From the IMG/VR virus record IMGVR_UViG_3300037245_000544, positions 1-37,557 of that record: a stretch of DNA of 37,557 nucleotides. The stretch is one strand, 5' to 3'. The stretch is from a virus. Positions 22,807-31,144 of the stretch are shown here, piece by piece. Within the stretch, counting starts at the first letter, position 1. The number at the start of each line of letters is the position of its first letter. The notes beneath the pieces were generated by a model. It saw nothing but the letters and a program-made list of their open reading frames with translations, searched no databases and was not told where the DNA came from. A program made the translations under genes and the position numbers.

Positions 22807-23844
22807 CTAAGATACGTTAGACAGCCAAATAGAACTATTAGGCTTCCAACACATAAAGTTACCTTTCAACAGGATTCTGGCAAGCCAGAAATCAAACCCG
22901 TTACTGTTTTCTCCCTGCCACTTGAAGTCCGTCATCTTGAAGTTACGGGCAGTATGAATTCTGAGTTCCCAGAAGGACATATTCAAAATTGTTACCCATT
23001 TCTTCGTGGTAGACGATCTCTGTAAGAAGGGAACGCTTACTATTTCGCCGCCGTCAAGTCGCATCTTGTCAAAGCCCTGAGTGACCATATCGCCACTTGG
23101 TGCGTTGTAGATAAGTTTCGACTCCATCTCTGCTCTAAGCTTGTTAAAGAGGGTTGGGCACATGAACGTGGACAAGTCCGTAGGCTTTTCCATGTAATGC
23201 TGTACGTCGGTTTCTGCAACCCACTTACGGTGGTTTGCAATGGTTAGATTTGTAGCATCGTCCTGATTCGAGCTTGATGTGTTAATTCCAAGATCGTTAG
23301 GATCAGCACCCTGCCACCAATCGTTTACATTAGTACTAAAGGTTCTCGAAACACTTCCATAAGTCGTGTCATGGTTAAGAGCCGATACAATACTCTGGAA
23401 TGGTTTTCCGCCGTCTGATTGAGGGGTAGTTGTACCCTTGTTCCAGACAACTCTATCCAAGTATCGCCTTATATCCTTCTGACCCTTCTTAGTGAGGTGT
23501 TCCGCTAAATTCAATAGCTGTATTTCGCTATCGGAGGTCAATATGTTTTCCGTCTGTTCGTCTGCGTCATACCTAAGTGGCATTTGTGCATACTTCCAGC
23601 TAAACGAGGGCTTGTCCAGAGTCGTTTTCTTCTGGTCAGTCAACGGTTCATTAACTGTGTATTCCTGAACGGTATCATCTATCGTCTCAGTATCTACAAG
23701 TTTCTGAATAGTTAAGCCACCATCAAAAGTGATCTGGTTCTGCCTTTGCAGTCGCTCGATCATCGGAATACCATAAAAGACCTGATCTACCAGAGTTCTG
23801 TCAAAGAGCTCTCTGGTTGCTTTCGTAAGGTCTGCTGTACTCAT
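22807..23844 (-). CDS. Major capsid protein
   Basis: The 345-residue protein begins MSTADLTKATRELFDRTLVD, contains LRYDADEQTENILTSDSEIQ, and ends FWLARILLKGNFMCWKPNSS. Its size, the position right after a coiled-coil scaffold gene and the C-terminal strand pattern (..L.GN..C..P.......) identify it as an HK97-fold coat protein. Its start codon shares a base with the scaffold stop (TAATG). It is the natural substrate of the phage co-chaperonin encoded upstream in the same operon. Confidence 0.78.
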   Translation of the reverse strand: MSTADLTKATRELFDRTLVDQVFYGIPMIERLQRQNQITFDGGLTIQKLVDTETIDDTVQEYTVNEPLTDQKKTTLDKPSFSWKYAQMPLRYDADEQTENILTSDSEIQLLNLAEHLTKKGQKDIRRYLDRVVWNKGTTTPQSDGGKPFQSIVSALNHDTTYGSVSRTFSTNVNDWWQGADPNDLGINTSSSNQDDATNLTIANHRKWVAETDVQHYMEKPTDLSTFMCPTLFNKLRAEMESKLIYNAPSGDMVTQGFDKMRLDGGEIVSVPFLQRSSTTKKWVTILNMSFWELRIHTARNFKMTDFKWQGENSNGFDFWLARILLKGNFMCWKPNSSIWLSNVS

Positions 23845-24539
23845 TATGTTTCTTTCGTTAGTTTAAATGTTTTCTTCATGTCGTCTATGACATTTTTTAA
23901 AGTGCCCTGATTCTCTCTGCTCTTTGGAGCAGGTGTCTTAGAGCCCTTTCCAGTGTCGGTTACAGGCGATTCTTTCTTCTTTTCTGCTCCTGCAAGTTCG
24001 GTATAGCAATCTCTTAGCAGGGTAAAAGCTTCGTATGTGCTTTGTGGTGCTAACACGATACCTTCTTTTACTCTGTCTTCTGCCATGATGTTTGCCTTTG
24101 ACCGATACTTCGGGTCGAACTCTTTGTCAAGATCAGTGCAAAGTTTGTCTCTTACTGCGTCACGTTGTGTCTGATCTCTACGTTTGAGTTCTTCCTGTTC
24201 GTAATCAGATATTTTGTTTGACTGTGTATCTAGTTTGGTAGTCAAACCACTTATCTGACTTTGCAGGGCTTCCATATTCGCCCTAACAGATTCATCTACA
24301 ATGTCTTTATCCATTTCATGGTATTGAGACTTATTAGATGTTTGTGCCTTAAGTGCGCTAAGTTCCTGCTCAAGACCAGCCAATCTGGTATTGCTTTCAG
24401 TATACTTAGTCTCTAGTTCAGATTTAGCTAGACGTTCCTTCCGGAAGTTTGCATCATTCTGTGACGCATACTGCCTTTGAAGGTCAACTTCTTTTTGTAA
24501 ATCAACTACCGCACTGTCCACTTCTGTTTCTTCCGACAT
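23844..24539 (-). CDS. Capsid scaffolding protein
   Basis: The 231-residue protein begins MSEETEVDSAVVDLQKEVDL and is an almost unbroken charged coiled coil (Glu, Lys, Gln, Ser) with a basic C-terminal tail (DDMKKTFKLTKET). This composition, between the portal and capsid genes, is characteristic of internal scaffolds. The C-terminal basic helix would bind coat protein. A GGAAAG site is seen before ATG 24539. The role is inferred from context and composition. Confidence 0.75.
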   Translation of the reverse strand: MSEETEVDSAVVDLQKEVDLQRQYASQNDANFRKERLAKSELETKYTESNTRLAGLEQELSALKAQTSNKSQYHEMDKDIVDESVRANMEALQSQISGLTTKLDTQSNKISDYEQEELKRRDQTQRDAVRDKLCTDLDKEFDPKYRSKANIMAEDRVKEGIVLAPQSTYEAFTLLRDCYTELAGAEKKKESPVTDTGKGSKTPAPKSRENQGTLKNVIDDMKKTFKLTKET

Positions 24540-24550
24540 AATACTTTCCT

Positions 24551-24655
24551 TTATTCATTGGTCTCTTTTAGCAGTTTGGCCACGCGGCCCTTTTGCTTAT
24601 CCAGCTTTTCCAGGAATATTGCCCTGGTTAACTTTTTGTTGAAATCCTTGTTCAT
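24551..24655 (-). CDS. 34-residue basic protein overlapping the portal 3' end
   Basis: A hidden frame starts ATG at 24655, reads MNKDFNKKLTRAIFLEKLDK and continues as a charged helix to TAA at 24551. The first 59 bases overlap the portal gene in another frame, and the rest fills the otherwise empty gap before the scaffold gene. The continuous amphipathic helix argues for real coding. Its ribosome binding site is weak (GAGAG), so it could be read by reinitiation. Confidence 0.45.
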   Translation of the reverse strand: MNKDFNKKLTRAIFLEKLDKQKGRVAKLLKETNE

Positions 24656-26657
24656 TCACTCTCTGTTCAATAGCAGGTAATACTTCTGCTTCAAATCTCT
24701 TTATCAGTTGTTGCAGGGCACTTCTTGGGTCAGTCTCTCCAGACTTAACAGCCTCTATCAACTGATTAAAGGCTAAGAACTGTGTCCATGACTCATACCG
24801 CTTAAGTATCTTCTTCCAGCCGGGTATTTCAAGTTCCCTTAATAGGATGTCCGTCATCGGAGATGCTATTGGCTGAGTAACTATCTGATTAGCTGTAAGA
24901 TAGGACTGTTGCCTTTTCTCTTTATCAAACGGCAACGTCAGAGCAGGGAGAATGTCTACATCGAACTTTGTATTCTTTAACCCCTCTGTTATCTGCTGAA
25001 TACCAAGCGAGTTGTCTTCTCCAGTTATCCTTACCCATCTACCCGGCTCGTACTTATCTTTTATGATCTCGGCGAGTAGACTTGCTGTTTCTCGTATCCA
25101 TTCATCTTGGAATACACTTTGTAACTGGATTCTATCATTACTTGATATTGCAAGTATATTAGACTCTGCCGCTGTCATCTTACCGGGTTGCTTCTCGCCC
25201 TTAGCGATACTCTGCAACCCTTGTATGTTTTTGAACTCCTGAGCAAACAGGCTGTAAAGCTGTGTTGCAGCAGGTGGTATCTGTGAAGGTTCTACAAATT
25301 TAATCCTTTGTCCCTTGATCGCTCCAAGTGCCACACGTATCACAGAACCAGCACCTTTGCCGATTCGATACATGGCCTTGTCTTTGCCCTTTGGTGCTCG
25401 TATCGCACCTTCCTCAATCATTACCTTCCTATCACCGTACTGCTTCATGTTATTGAATAGATGAGATGTAGAGACGTTTATCATGTCCTGAGTAGACTTG
25501 TATAACTGAACTGCGTCGATACCCTGCCACATATGAGGAAGGAGATAGTGAGGAGTTATGACAAAAGGCCACCGTGAGTATTTATACGGCTCGTCAGAAA
25601 GAATTACATCGCCAACATGTAGGATTACTCTGCCTCTTGGATACACTGGAATCTTTTCTGTACCTGTGGTTCGTGTTGGGAAATCTTCTGGCTCTATTGG
25701 TTGACCAGTTTCTGCATCTAAGAATATTCCACCTTGCTTTATAATCTGGCCTCTAGCGATAAGTTCTTCTGGCGGTATACTTTCTTCTGTTTCCCTACTC
25801 TTTTCAAGTGGGTCTGATATAAAAGTCTCATTTATCTTGACGAGTTTCACGGACGCTTTTTGCTTTGTATCGTCATTAGGTTTGTTAAGTTTGTCTGACC
25901 GCAGAATAAGATTCAGGAGCATACCAGCGCCAACCCTTTTAGTACCGGGATCAATTCCGCCTTTGCCTTCGCCGGGGTATGTACCTGTCGAGGATAGTTG
26001 ACCACGAATACTTGTGAATGAACTCTCGCTTGGCCCATCTACGAATTTATCAGCCTCTTCTTCTAGTTCCTTTTTATGGTCTGGGAATAACTTAATCGCT
26101 TCTTCAAGGTCGATAACTCTTTCAGTTCCACAATCGCCATCGTCGATCCGCTCGTCGTCTGTAGCCCAGAACTCTGCTGGATGCCACAGTCTTGTTTTTA
26201 CATTGCCTATAAATGCCTGCTGTTCAACATCCCATTCGTCCTTGTCTTGCCAGAAAGTCTTCGTGACAGAATATCCGAATAACTGTTGGTCGAGGATAGT
26301 CTGCATCTGTTCACGACGCATACCCCTGCCATTAAGTCCCTTAGTCCACAGCCATTGGAGAAGTGCTTGCCATGCTTCGGCGGCTTCGGAGTCTGAGTCT
26401 TCCCACGGTTCTGCTACTATTGTATGTGCATTCCTTGTGAGCTTTGCTATCTCGGCTATATGGGCAGGCCAGATATAATTAAGAACAACCCAGTCCCAGT
26501 CCTTATGAACCTTCTGTCCCTCAAGTTGGTCTGAGAAGTAGTACCTGATAGAAGTCTGCCACATTGATGCCCAGTCACCTGTTCTGGTCATACCAGCGGT
26601 CTCTACTATCTTTAAGTATTCAAGCAGGCCTTCTTTAGTTGTTAGGTCTTTTTCCAT
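24597..26657 (-). CDS. Portal protein
   Basis: The 686-residue protein has the features of P22-like portals: an N-terminal helical part (WASMWQTSIRYYFSD), PFVITPHYLLPHMWQGIDAV, a central helix with NNMKQYGDRKVMIEEGAIRA, then GLQSIAKGEKQPGKMTAAE, and a Gln-rich helical C-terminus. Portals form the twelve-fold ring at one capsid vertex through which the terminase packages DNA. Position two bases after the preceding gene and before the scaffold is canonical. Confidence 0.82.
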   Translation of the reverse strand: MEKDLTTKEGLLEYLKIVETAGMTRTGDWASMWQTSIRYYFSDQLEGQKVHKDWDWVVLNYIWPAHIAEIAKLTRNAHTIVAEPWEDSDSEAAEAWQALLQWLWTKGLNGRGMRREQMQTILDQQLFGYSVTKTFWQDKDEWDVEQQAFIGNVKTRLWHPAEFWATDDERIDDGDCGTERVIDLEEAIKLFPDHKKELEEEADKFVDGPSESSFTSIRGQLSSTGTYPGEGKGGIDPGTKRVGAGMLLNLILRSDKLNKPNDDTKQKASVKLVKINETFISDPLEKSRETEESIPPEELIARGQIIKQGGIFLDAETGQPIEPEDFPTRTTGTEKIPVYPRGRVILHVGDVILSDEPYKYSRWPFVITPHYLLPHMWQGIDAVQLYKSTQDMINVSTSHLFNNMKQYGDRKVMIEEGAIRAPKGKDKAMYRIGKGAGSVIRVALGAIKGQRIKFVEPSQIPPAATQLYSLFAQEFKNIQGLQSIAKGEKQPGKMTAAESNILAISSNDRIQLQSVFQDEWIRETASLLAEIIKDKYEPGRWVRITGEDNSLGIQQITEGLKNTKFDVDILPALTLPFDKEKRQQSYLTANQIVTQPIASPMTDILLRELEIPGWKKILKRYESWTQFLAFNQLIEAVKSGETDPRSALQQLIKRFEAEVLPAIEQRVNEQGFQQKVNQGNIPGKAG

Positions 26658-26659
26658 TA

Positions 26660-26968
26660 TTATCCTTTGTACCTTGCTCTATAACCACCGACTCCGCCGC
26701 CGCCAGTTAAAGAACCAGTTGAACCATTACCGCCAACACCGTAATCTACACCATTTAATACTTGTGGTTCTGTTGGTAGTGTCAATGTGCCAGGATTGCC
26801 ACCAGAAGTATGCCCTTCTAAGACAAACTGAACTGCTGGAATATCGCCAACAGCAAGTTCACCTTCAAAGGTAGCTTCGCGTCCGTAAAATATACCATCT
26901 TCCACGTCAGCTTCTATCGGGTATATTTCGCCAATACCCATTCCAACTCTGCCTATTCCTGCCATCAT
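26660..26968 (-). CDS. Small glycine-rich protein with duplicated DG/NGVxYG motif
   Basis: The 102-residue protein starts MMAGIGRVGMGIGEIYPIEA. It has two related blocks, VEDGIFYGREATFEGEL and VLNGVDYGVGGNGSTGSL. Comparable V..GV.YG...G.L repeats occur in phage tail and capsid-surface proteins. It ends in poly-Gly and YRARYKG. Its ATG overlaps the previous gene by four bases. Structural role inferred. Confidence 0.55.
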   Translation of the reverse strand: MMAGIGRVGMGIGEIYPIEADVEDGIFYGREATFEGELAVGDIPAVQFVLEGHTSGGNPGTLTLPTEPQVLNGVDYGVGGNGSTGSLTGGGGVGGYRARYKG

Positions 26969-27756
26969 ACGGCTTCGTCCTCCGACTTACCTATTGTCTG
27001 AGTTACGGCAGTTATGTTTGAGACGCCGTCAATCTGTTTTAGTTGTTTCTTTAGTATTTCGGTAGCTGTACCTTTGAGGAAAATTATCCTTCGAGCAGGA
27101 GTTTGTCCGTAATCTAGCTTTTCGTCACCTTCAAGTAGATTCAAGATTGCATCAACAACAGTGTCAATTATGTCCTGCTTTGCCTCTGTTGCAACATCAG
27201 CAGTTATTCTTGCCATTTCTGTATCATATTCACTTGCTGGAGCCCTAGTGCTCACATTTGCATCTAGTTGCGTATTGTACTCGCCAGATGGAGCTCTGCT
27301 TGATATGTTTGCATCAAGCCTTGTACTGTTAGAGTCCATTTCCTGTCTATTCTCAACTGCTGTAGGGACTACGCCAGCAGCGTCTGGGACGGTAATGTTC
27401 GCATCGTCCGTCCCGCGCATAAACCTATTCTCAATAGAGAATGAGCCGATGAAGGCATTGATTATTTGGGAATCTACGGTTATGCCAATGAGCTTAACTT
27501 CGTAGTTAGACCCTGTAGTATACTGAGCGTCGGCACTTGTATCTACGATGACGAGGTGTGCGCCTGTATCTCCACTGTGGTTGAGTGATAGAGTTACGCC
27601 AGCATCAGGGTCTCCAAGAACCGTTCCATCCTTTGAGATTTCTACATCAGTCGTGGCAAGGTCTGTGACTGTAACACTAGCTCCATCAGAATTAAACGTA
27701 TTAAACGCTAATTCAATAGTAGCATCTTCGTCTATGTCGCCGTAATATTTACTCAT
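26965..27756 (-). CDS. Virion protein with Ig-like domain and repeated coiled segment
   Basis: The 263-residue protein begins with a beta domain (IELAFNTFNSDGASVTVTDL, then STADAQYTTGSNYEV-like strands to NAFIGSFSIENR). This is the N-terminal layout of a phage structural protein family I recall. It continues with two 17-18-residue repeats, LDANISSRAPSGEYNT and LDANVSTRAPASEYDT, then a helical tail. The repeats probably form a trimeric stalk. Likely a fibre or head-surface protein. Confidence 0.6.
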   Translation of the reverse strand: MSKYYGDIDEDATIELAFNTFNSDGASVTVTDLATTDVEISKDGTVLGDPDAGVTLSLNHSGDTGAHLVIVDTSADAQYTTGSNYEVKLIGITVDSQIINAFIGSFSIENRFMRGTDDANITVPDAAGVVPTAVENRQEMDSNSTRLDANISSRAPSGEYNTQLDANVSTRAPASEYDTEMARITADVATEAKQDIIDTVVDAILNLLEGDEKLDYGQTPARRIIFLKGTATEILKKQLKQIDGVSNITAVTQTIGKSEDEAV

Positions 27757-27877
27757 TCTTCATCCTTTGTTTACACCTTGGACATTTTGGAGCTAACACA
27801 AAAAGCACTTTCTTACTCTTTGTATTGTGGCAACTGCAAAACTTGTTTCTGCAATACCATATTATAGCTTTAGCCAT
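27749..27877 (-). CDS. 42-residue zinc-ribbon protein
   Basis: A small gene starts MAKAIIWYCRNKFCSCHNTK and ends CPRCKQRMKNE. The Cys pattern CRNKFCSCH...CPRC suggests one zinc site, as in Com-type or rubredoxin-like ribbons. It begins two bases before the spike gene stop and overlaps the next start by eight bases (ATGAGTAA), which supports translation. Com-like proteins regulate translation in Mu, but this link is only by resemblance. Confidence 0.6.
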   Translation of the reverse strand: MAKAIIWYCRNKFCSCHNTKSKKVLFVLAPKCPRCKQRMKNE

Positions 27878-27879
27878 TA

Positions 27880-30459
27880 TTAACTTCCTATCAAACTATC
27901 AATATAACTCACAATATCAGACGCTGTCATTACGCCTGTAAGGTCAAGATCATGTATAGTGCCATTCATGCCGTTCGCGGCGTCTATATCTCCCCAACGC
28001 ACAAGAATATCAGCAAGGCCCAAAGCACTATAATCCTCAGCTGCTCCGTCAACCGTTTCAATCGTCCGTCCATGCCCTACGCTTAGATGGATATTAGAAT
28101 CGCCATCATCGCCAAACTGGACGGCAAAGACAATGGCCTGTCCCTTCTTGAACCAAAGTGCCGCTGTTGCAACCAAGTCATTTGCCGCACCACTGACAAC
28201 ATGCAACTTGAACTTCTGATCGTCGGAGTCATAGTACAGGTCTGCAAAGATCGTTGTACTTATTCGCCATGACCGGATATAGAAGTCACCACCTATTGCA
28301 TCGTACCAACTTGACTGAGCAAAAGGCGTGAACGTAAATATATGCGTACCTTTTTCCGCAGTGTTCCAGTTAAGGTCATACTTGGCGGCTGCTCGTGGCG
28401 TGCCGCCGATCTGCCATGAACTTGATTGATCGCCATCGGCTGATATTTGTACGTTATCAATGAGAATATCAGTGTTCGTCCCAACATCTACCGACGCACC
28501 TATCCTGATACCAAGAATATCCCCGTCAGCAGCATCAACAAGTGTTGGCTTGATGTATAGCGTTTTCCACTCACCCGGCCGTAGTACCGCGTTAGTTACC
28601 AAGCTGGCATCCAGTGCGGTATTTGTTGCAGGATCACCGTCATCTTTGCAGAATCTAACAGTTATCATGGTTGGCTTGGCTGTAGTTGGTAATCCAACCA
28701 TGATCGAGCCTGATACTATATCTGCTTCCGAAACAGCTACACCAAATGCTGATGCTGCTGTTCTTGTTGCAAAGATTGTCTGATTGTCACCCCTTGAACA
28801 CCTTATGGCGTATGTTCCATTAGGTATTGACGGAATGTCCGCTGTGCCTGCTGTGACCTGTTCAATGGTCGCGGACTCAGAACTGACATAATCAAGGAAG
28901 TCTCCATCCTCGTAAGATGAATTTCCGGGAATTGTGAGTTGGTTGGTTATCGCCAGTTCACAGGTTACACCTTTTCTTGATGACACAGATTCAGGTGGAG
29001 TGATTGTAACATGGGCCATGCCGCCTACGTTTAGTTTCAAAGCAGCAAGAATCTGGCCGTCAAACCATACTAACGACTGCCATCCCAGCGTATTGACTGC
29101 TTGTGCCCTGTAAATACACGTCCAGTTTACTAAGTCGGTAGTTGCGTAAATTGCATTAGTAGAGCCGCTGACTGATGGAGTTGTGTCGTAAGTTCCGGCA
29201 TATATAATTCCATCGTTCTGCATTAACGTAAAGAAGAAACCGCGAAGAGTTACCCTGTCTTGATCTTTGAATATCGGAGTAGCTTCGCCGCTGTAAACAT
29301 CTAACAGGAATAAGCCCTCTTGCGTATCATCTGCACATAAAAGTTTTGTAGGATGGCCAATATCCTGAAGGGCAATAGGTTGTATTATATTTTGCCCGAT
29401 AGTTGTTAATTCTGCCCACGTAACGCCATCATCGTCCGAGAAATATATATTTGATTTAACATTGTCACCAGAACATGCGATGATTCTTCCGGTTGCCTCT
29501 AACTGTCCCATGCCATGCCAATGCGTTATGACACCTGCTCCGGGGTCAAGAGCGGTTGACCAGTTATGCCCTTTGTCCGTAGACCGATATATGAACCTCC
29601 CCGGCGTCAAATATTCACTCATTAAGGATGTACCGGCAGAAGTTAAAAGGTAACTCCAATGAGCCGTAGTGACACCTGTTGCCGAAAGCGAGAAGTCTCC
29701 GCCGTCCAGTTTTGCTCTTGTGAAGGCCATCGACGTAGAACCTTCTGTCCATGTACCATAGAAAACTTTATTATCCCCACCAGTTGTACCCTCAGTGCAG
29801 ACGCAATTGCCTAGATCATCAGTTGGGAATAGGTACGCAATCGTGGTAAGGTCTACTGCTTGACCCTGTGAAGAATAAGGCAATGAATTATCCAAAGAAG
29901 TCCCTATGAAGTCAGCTCCTGACCTACTACCAAATACTCTACCTAGTGTCTCTGATGCGTAAGCAATTCTCAACTGCGTATTTCCGACAAATGAATTTGC
30001 AGAATCCTCATCCATGCTTGATACTATGCCCGCAACCGGCATTGACTTATCTTTGATCTCGTTAATTCCAAGGGATAACTGTTCTGTAAAAGCTTCGCTG
30101 TTACGACTGTACCGCCCAACGAAACCCCGATCATCGGCATTGATCACTACAGCGTCAATATCAGGCAGGATAGCAAAGCCCATACCATTACCAGACTTAG
30201 CAAGCGTTACAGTGCCTTCGACCAATTCCAGTACATCAACATAGTCGGTGTCAAGCAGTACGGTATCAGACATTGTGTAAGTGCCGGGGGCTAAGAGCAA
30301 CGCCCTGCGATTATTCGCAGAAAGAACTCCCATCTTGCTATCGTTATTTGACGACTTGAGTTGGTCATAAGCAGATTGTAAGTCATCCCCAGGCGAAACT
30401 GGAGATGAACTACCATTTTCTATTTCTTCTGCTGCACCTGAATATCTACCTCTGGTCAT
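27880..30459 (-). CDS. Tail spike with sialidase-type Asp-box repeats
   Basis: The 859-residue protein has an N-terminal part (GDDLQSAYDQLKSS, RRALLLAPGTYTMSDTVLL) like the start of tailspike beta-helices. A beta-propeller-like region follows with Asp boxes STDKGHNW (293-300), SDDDGVTW (341-348) and a degenerate TTDLVNW (440-446). The C-terminal 350 residues look like one or two jelly-roll, LamG-like carbohydrate-binding domains. S-x-D-x-G-x-x-W boxes are the hallmark of sialidase-fold (BNR) propellers. I cannot see the Arg triad or Tyr/Glu pair with certainty, so it may bind rather than cleave glycans. Probable receptor-binding spike. Confidence 0.65.
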   Translation of the reverse strand: MTRGRYSGAAEEIENGSSSPVSPGDDLQSAYDQLKSSNNDSKMGVLSANNRRALLLAPGTYTMSDTVLLDTDYVDVLELVEGTVTLAKSGNGMGFAILPDIDAVVINADDRGFVGRYSRNSEAFTEQLSLGINEIKDKSMPVAGIVSSMDEDSANSFVGNTQLRIAYASETLGRVFGSRSGADFIGTSLDNSLPYSSQGQAVDLTTIAYLFPTDDLGNCVCTEGTTGGDNKVFYGTWTEGSTSMAFTRAKLDGGDFSLSATGVTTAHWSYLLTSAGTSLMSEYLTPGRFIYRSTDKGHNWSTALDPGAGVITHWHGMGQLEATGRIIACSGDNVKSNIYFSDDDGVTWAELTTIGQNIIQPIALQDIGHPTKLLCADDTQEGLFLLDVYSGEATPIFKDQDRVTLRGFFFTLMQNDGIIYAGTYDTTPSVSGSTNAIYATTDLVNWTCIYRAQAVNTLGWQSLVWFDGQILAALKLNVGGMAHVTITPPESVSSRKGVTCELAITNQLTIPGNSSYEDGDFLDYVSSESATIEQVTAGTADIPSIPNGTYAIRCSRGDNQTIFATRTAASAFGVAVSEADIVSGSIMVGLPTTAKPTMITVRFCKDDGDPATNTALDASLVTNAVLRPGEWKTLYIKPTLVDAADGDILGIRIGASVDVGTNTDILIDNVQISADGDQSSSWQIGGTPRAAAKYDLNWNTAEKGTHIFTFTPFAQSSWYDAIGGDFYIRSWRISTTIFADLYYDSDDQKFKLHVVSGAANDLVATAALWFKKGQAIVFAVQFGDDGDSNIHLSVGHGRTIETVDGAAEDYSALGLADILVRWGDIDAANGMNGTIHDLDLTGVMTASDIVSYIDSLIGS

Positions 30460-30947
30460 TAGTAACCTCGTATCAAACAGTTATTTGCTGCGCTTATGTC
30501 AGTATATACATTCTTAAGGTACTTATACCCTATCGCGTCTGTTCGTATCTTAGCCACCCTATTATTGCCTCCTGCGTCAGAAACGCTTATATCAGAGATA
30601 TGGACATCTGAGGCGACCGTGAGCGTATCATAGGCCAAGGCTGTGAAGTCATCTGAAATCTTAGCCGTACCAACCGTACCGGAGATTTCGGCAAGCATCT
30701 CAGCAGGCCCATTACCTGTTGCCATGCCCCATAGTTGCCATGTGCCATTTGTGTTCGCGGTATTATCAGCTTGGTATGGGATCATCTCAATACCATTGGA
30801 AGCAGGGTCAACCGGATACCACCCAAGAGAAACATCTGCACTTTCTCTTGCAGATGGCTTAAAGTCCGTAATCGTAGCCTCATCGGAAGCGGGATCGGCT
30901 TTTCTCATCTTCTCGTAAGCGCCTTGAAAGGTATGTAGCATTGTCAT
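30459..30947 (-). CDS. Virion-type beta protein
   Basis: The 162-residue protein begins MTMLHTFQGAYEKMRKADPA and ends YLKNVYTDISAANNCLIRGY. It is rich in Asp, Ala, Thr and Gly with beta-like strands (WQLWGMATGNGPAEMLAEIS). Its stop shares a base with the spike gene start, so the two are translated together; it may assist spike assembly or form the spike base. No family recognised. Confidence 0.55.
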   Translation of the reverse strand: MTMLHTFQGAYEKMRKADPASDEATITDFKPSARESADVSLGWYPVDPASNGIEMIPYQADNTANTNGTWQLWGMATGNGPAEMLAEISGTVGTAKISDDFTALAYDTLTVASDVHISDISVSDAGGNNRVAKIRTDAIGYKYLKNVYTDISAANNCLIRGY

Positions 30948-30949
30948 AA

Positions 30950-31144
30950 TTAAGCTCCTGTTTCGTCTATATCAATATCTTCATAATCGTCATAAGGCAT
31001 GTTTGTTTTTATCTTATACGCCAGTGACATCGTTTTGGTCATACATTTGCACATTATCGTATACATAACTATTAAACCGCTTATAAACGATAGTATTGGA
31101 ATTGTCAAGCAAAAAATAATAAATATTAGCTGATTATCTAACAT
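30950..31144 (-). CDS. Single-span membrane protein
   Basis: The 64-residue protein starts MLDNQLIFIIFCLTIPILSF. It has one long hydrophobic segment (about 6-31), then Cys and basic residues, and an acidic tail (DDYEDIDIDETGA). It overlaps the terminase stop by one base and sits between terminase and spike genes. A role at the inner membrane is likely; a specific function is not apparent. Confidence 0.55.
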   Translation of the reverse strand: MLDNQLIFIIFCLTIPILSFISGLIVMYTIMCKCMTKTMSLAYKIKTNMPYDDYEDIDIDETGA

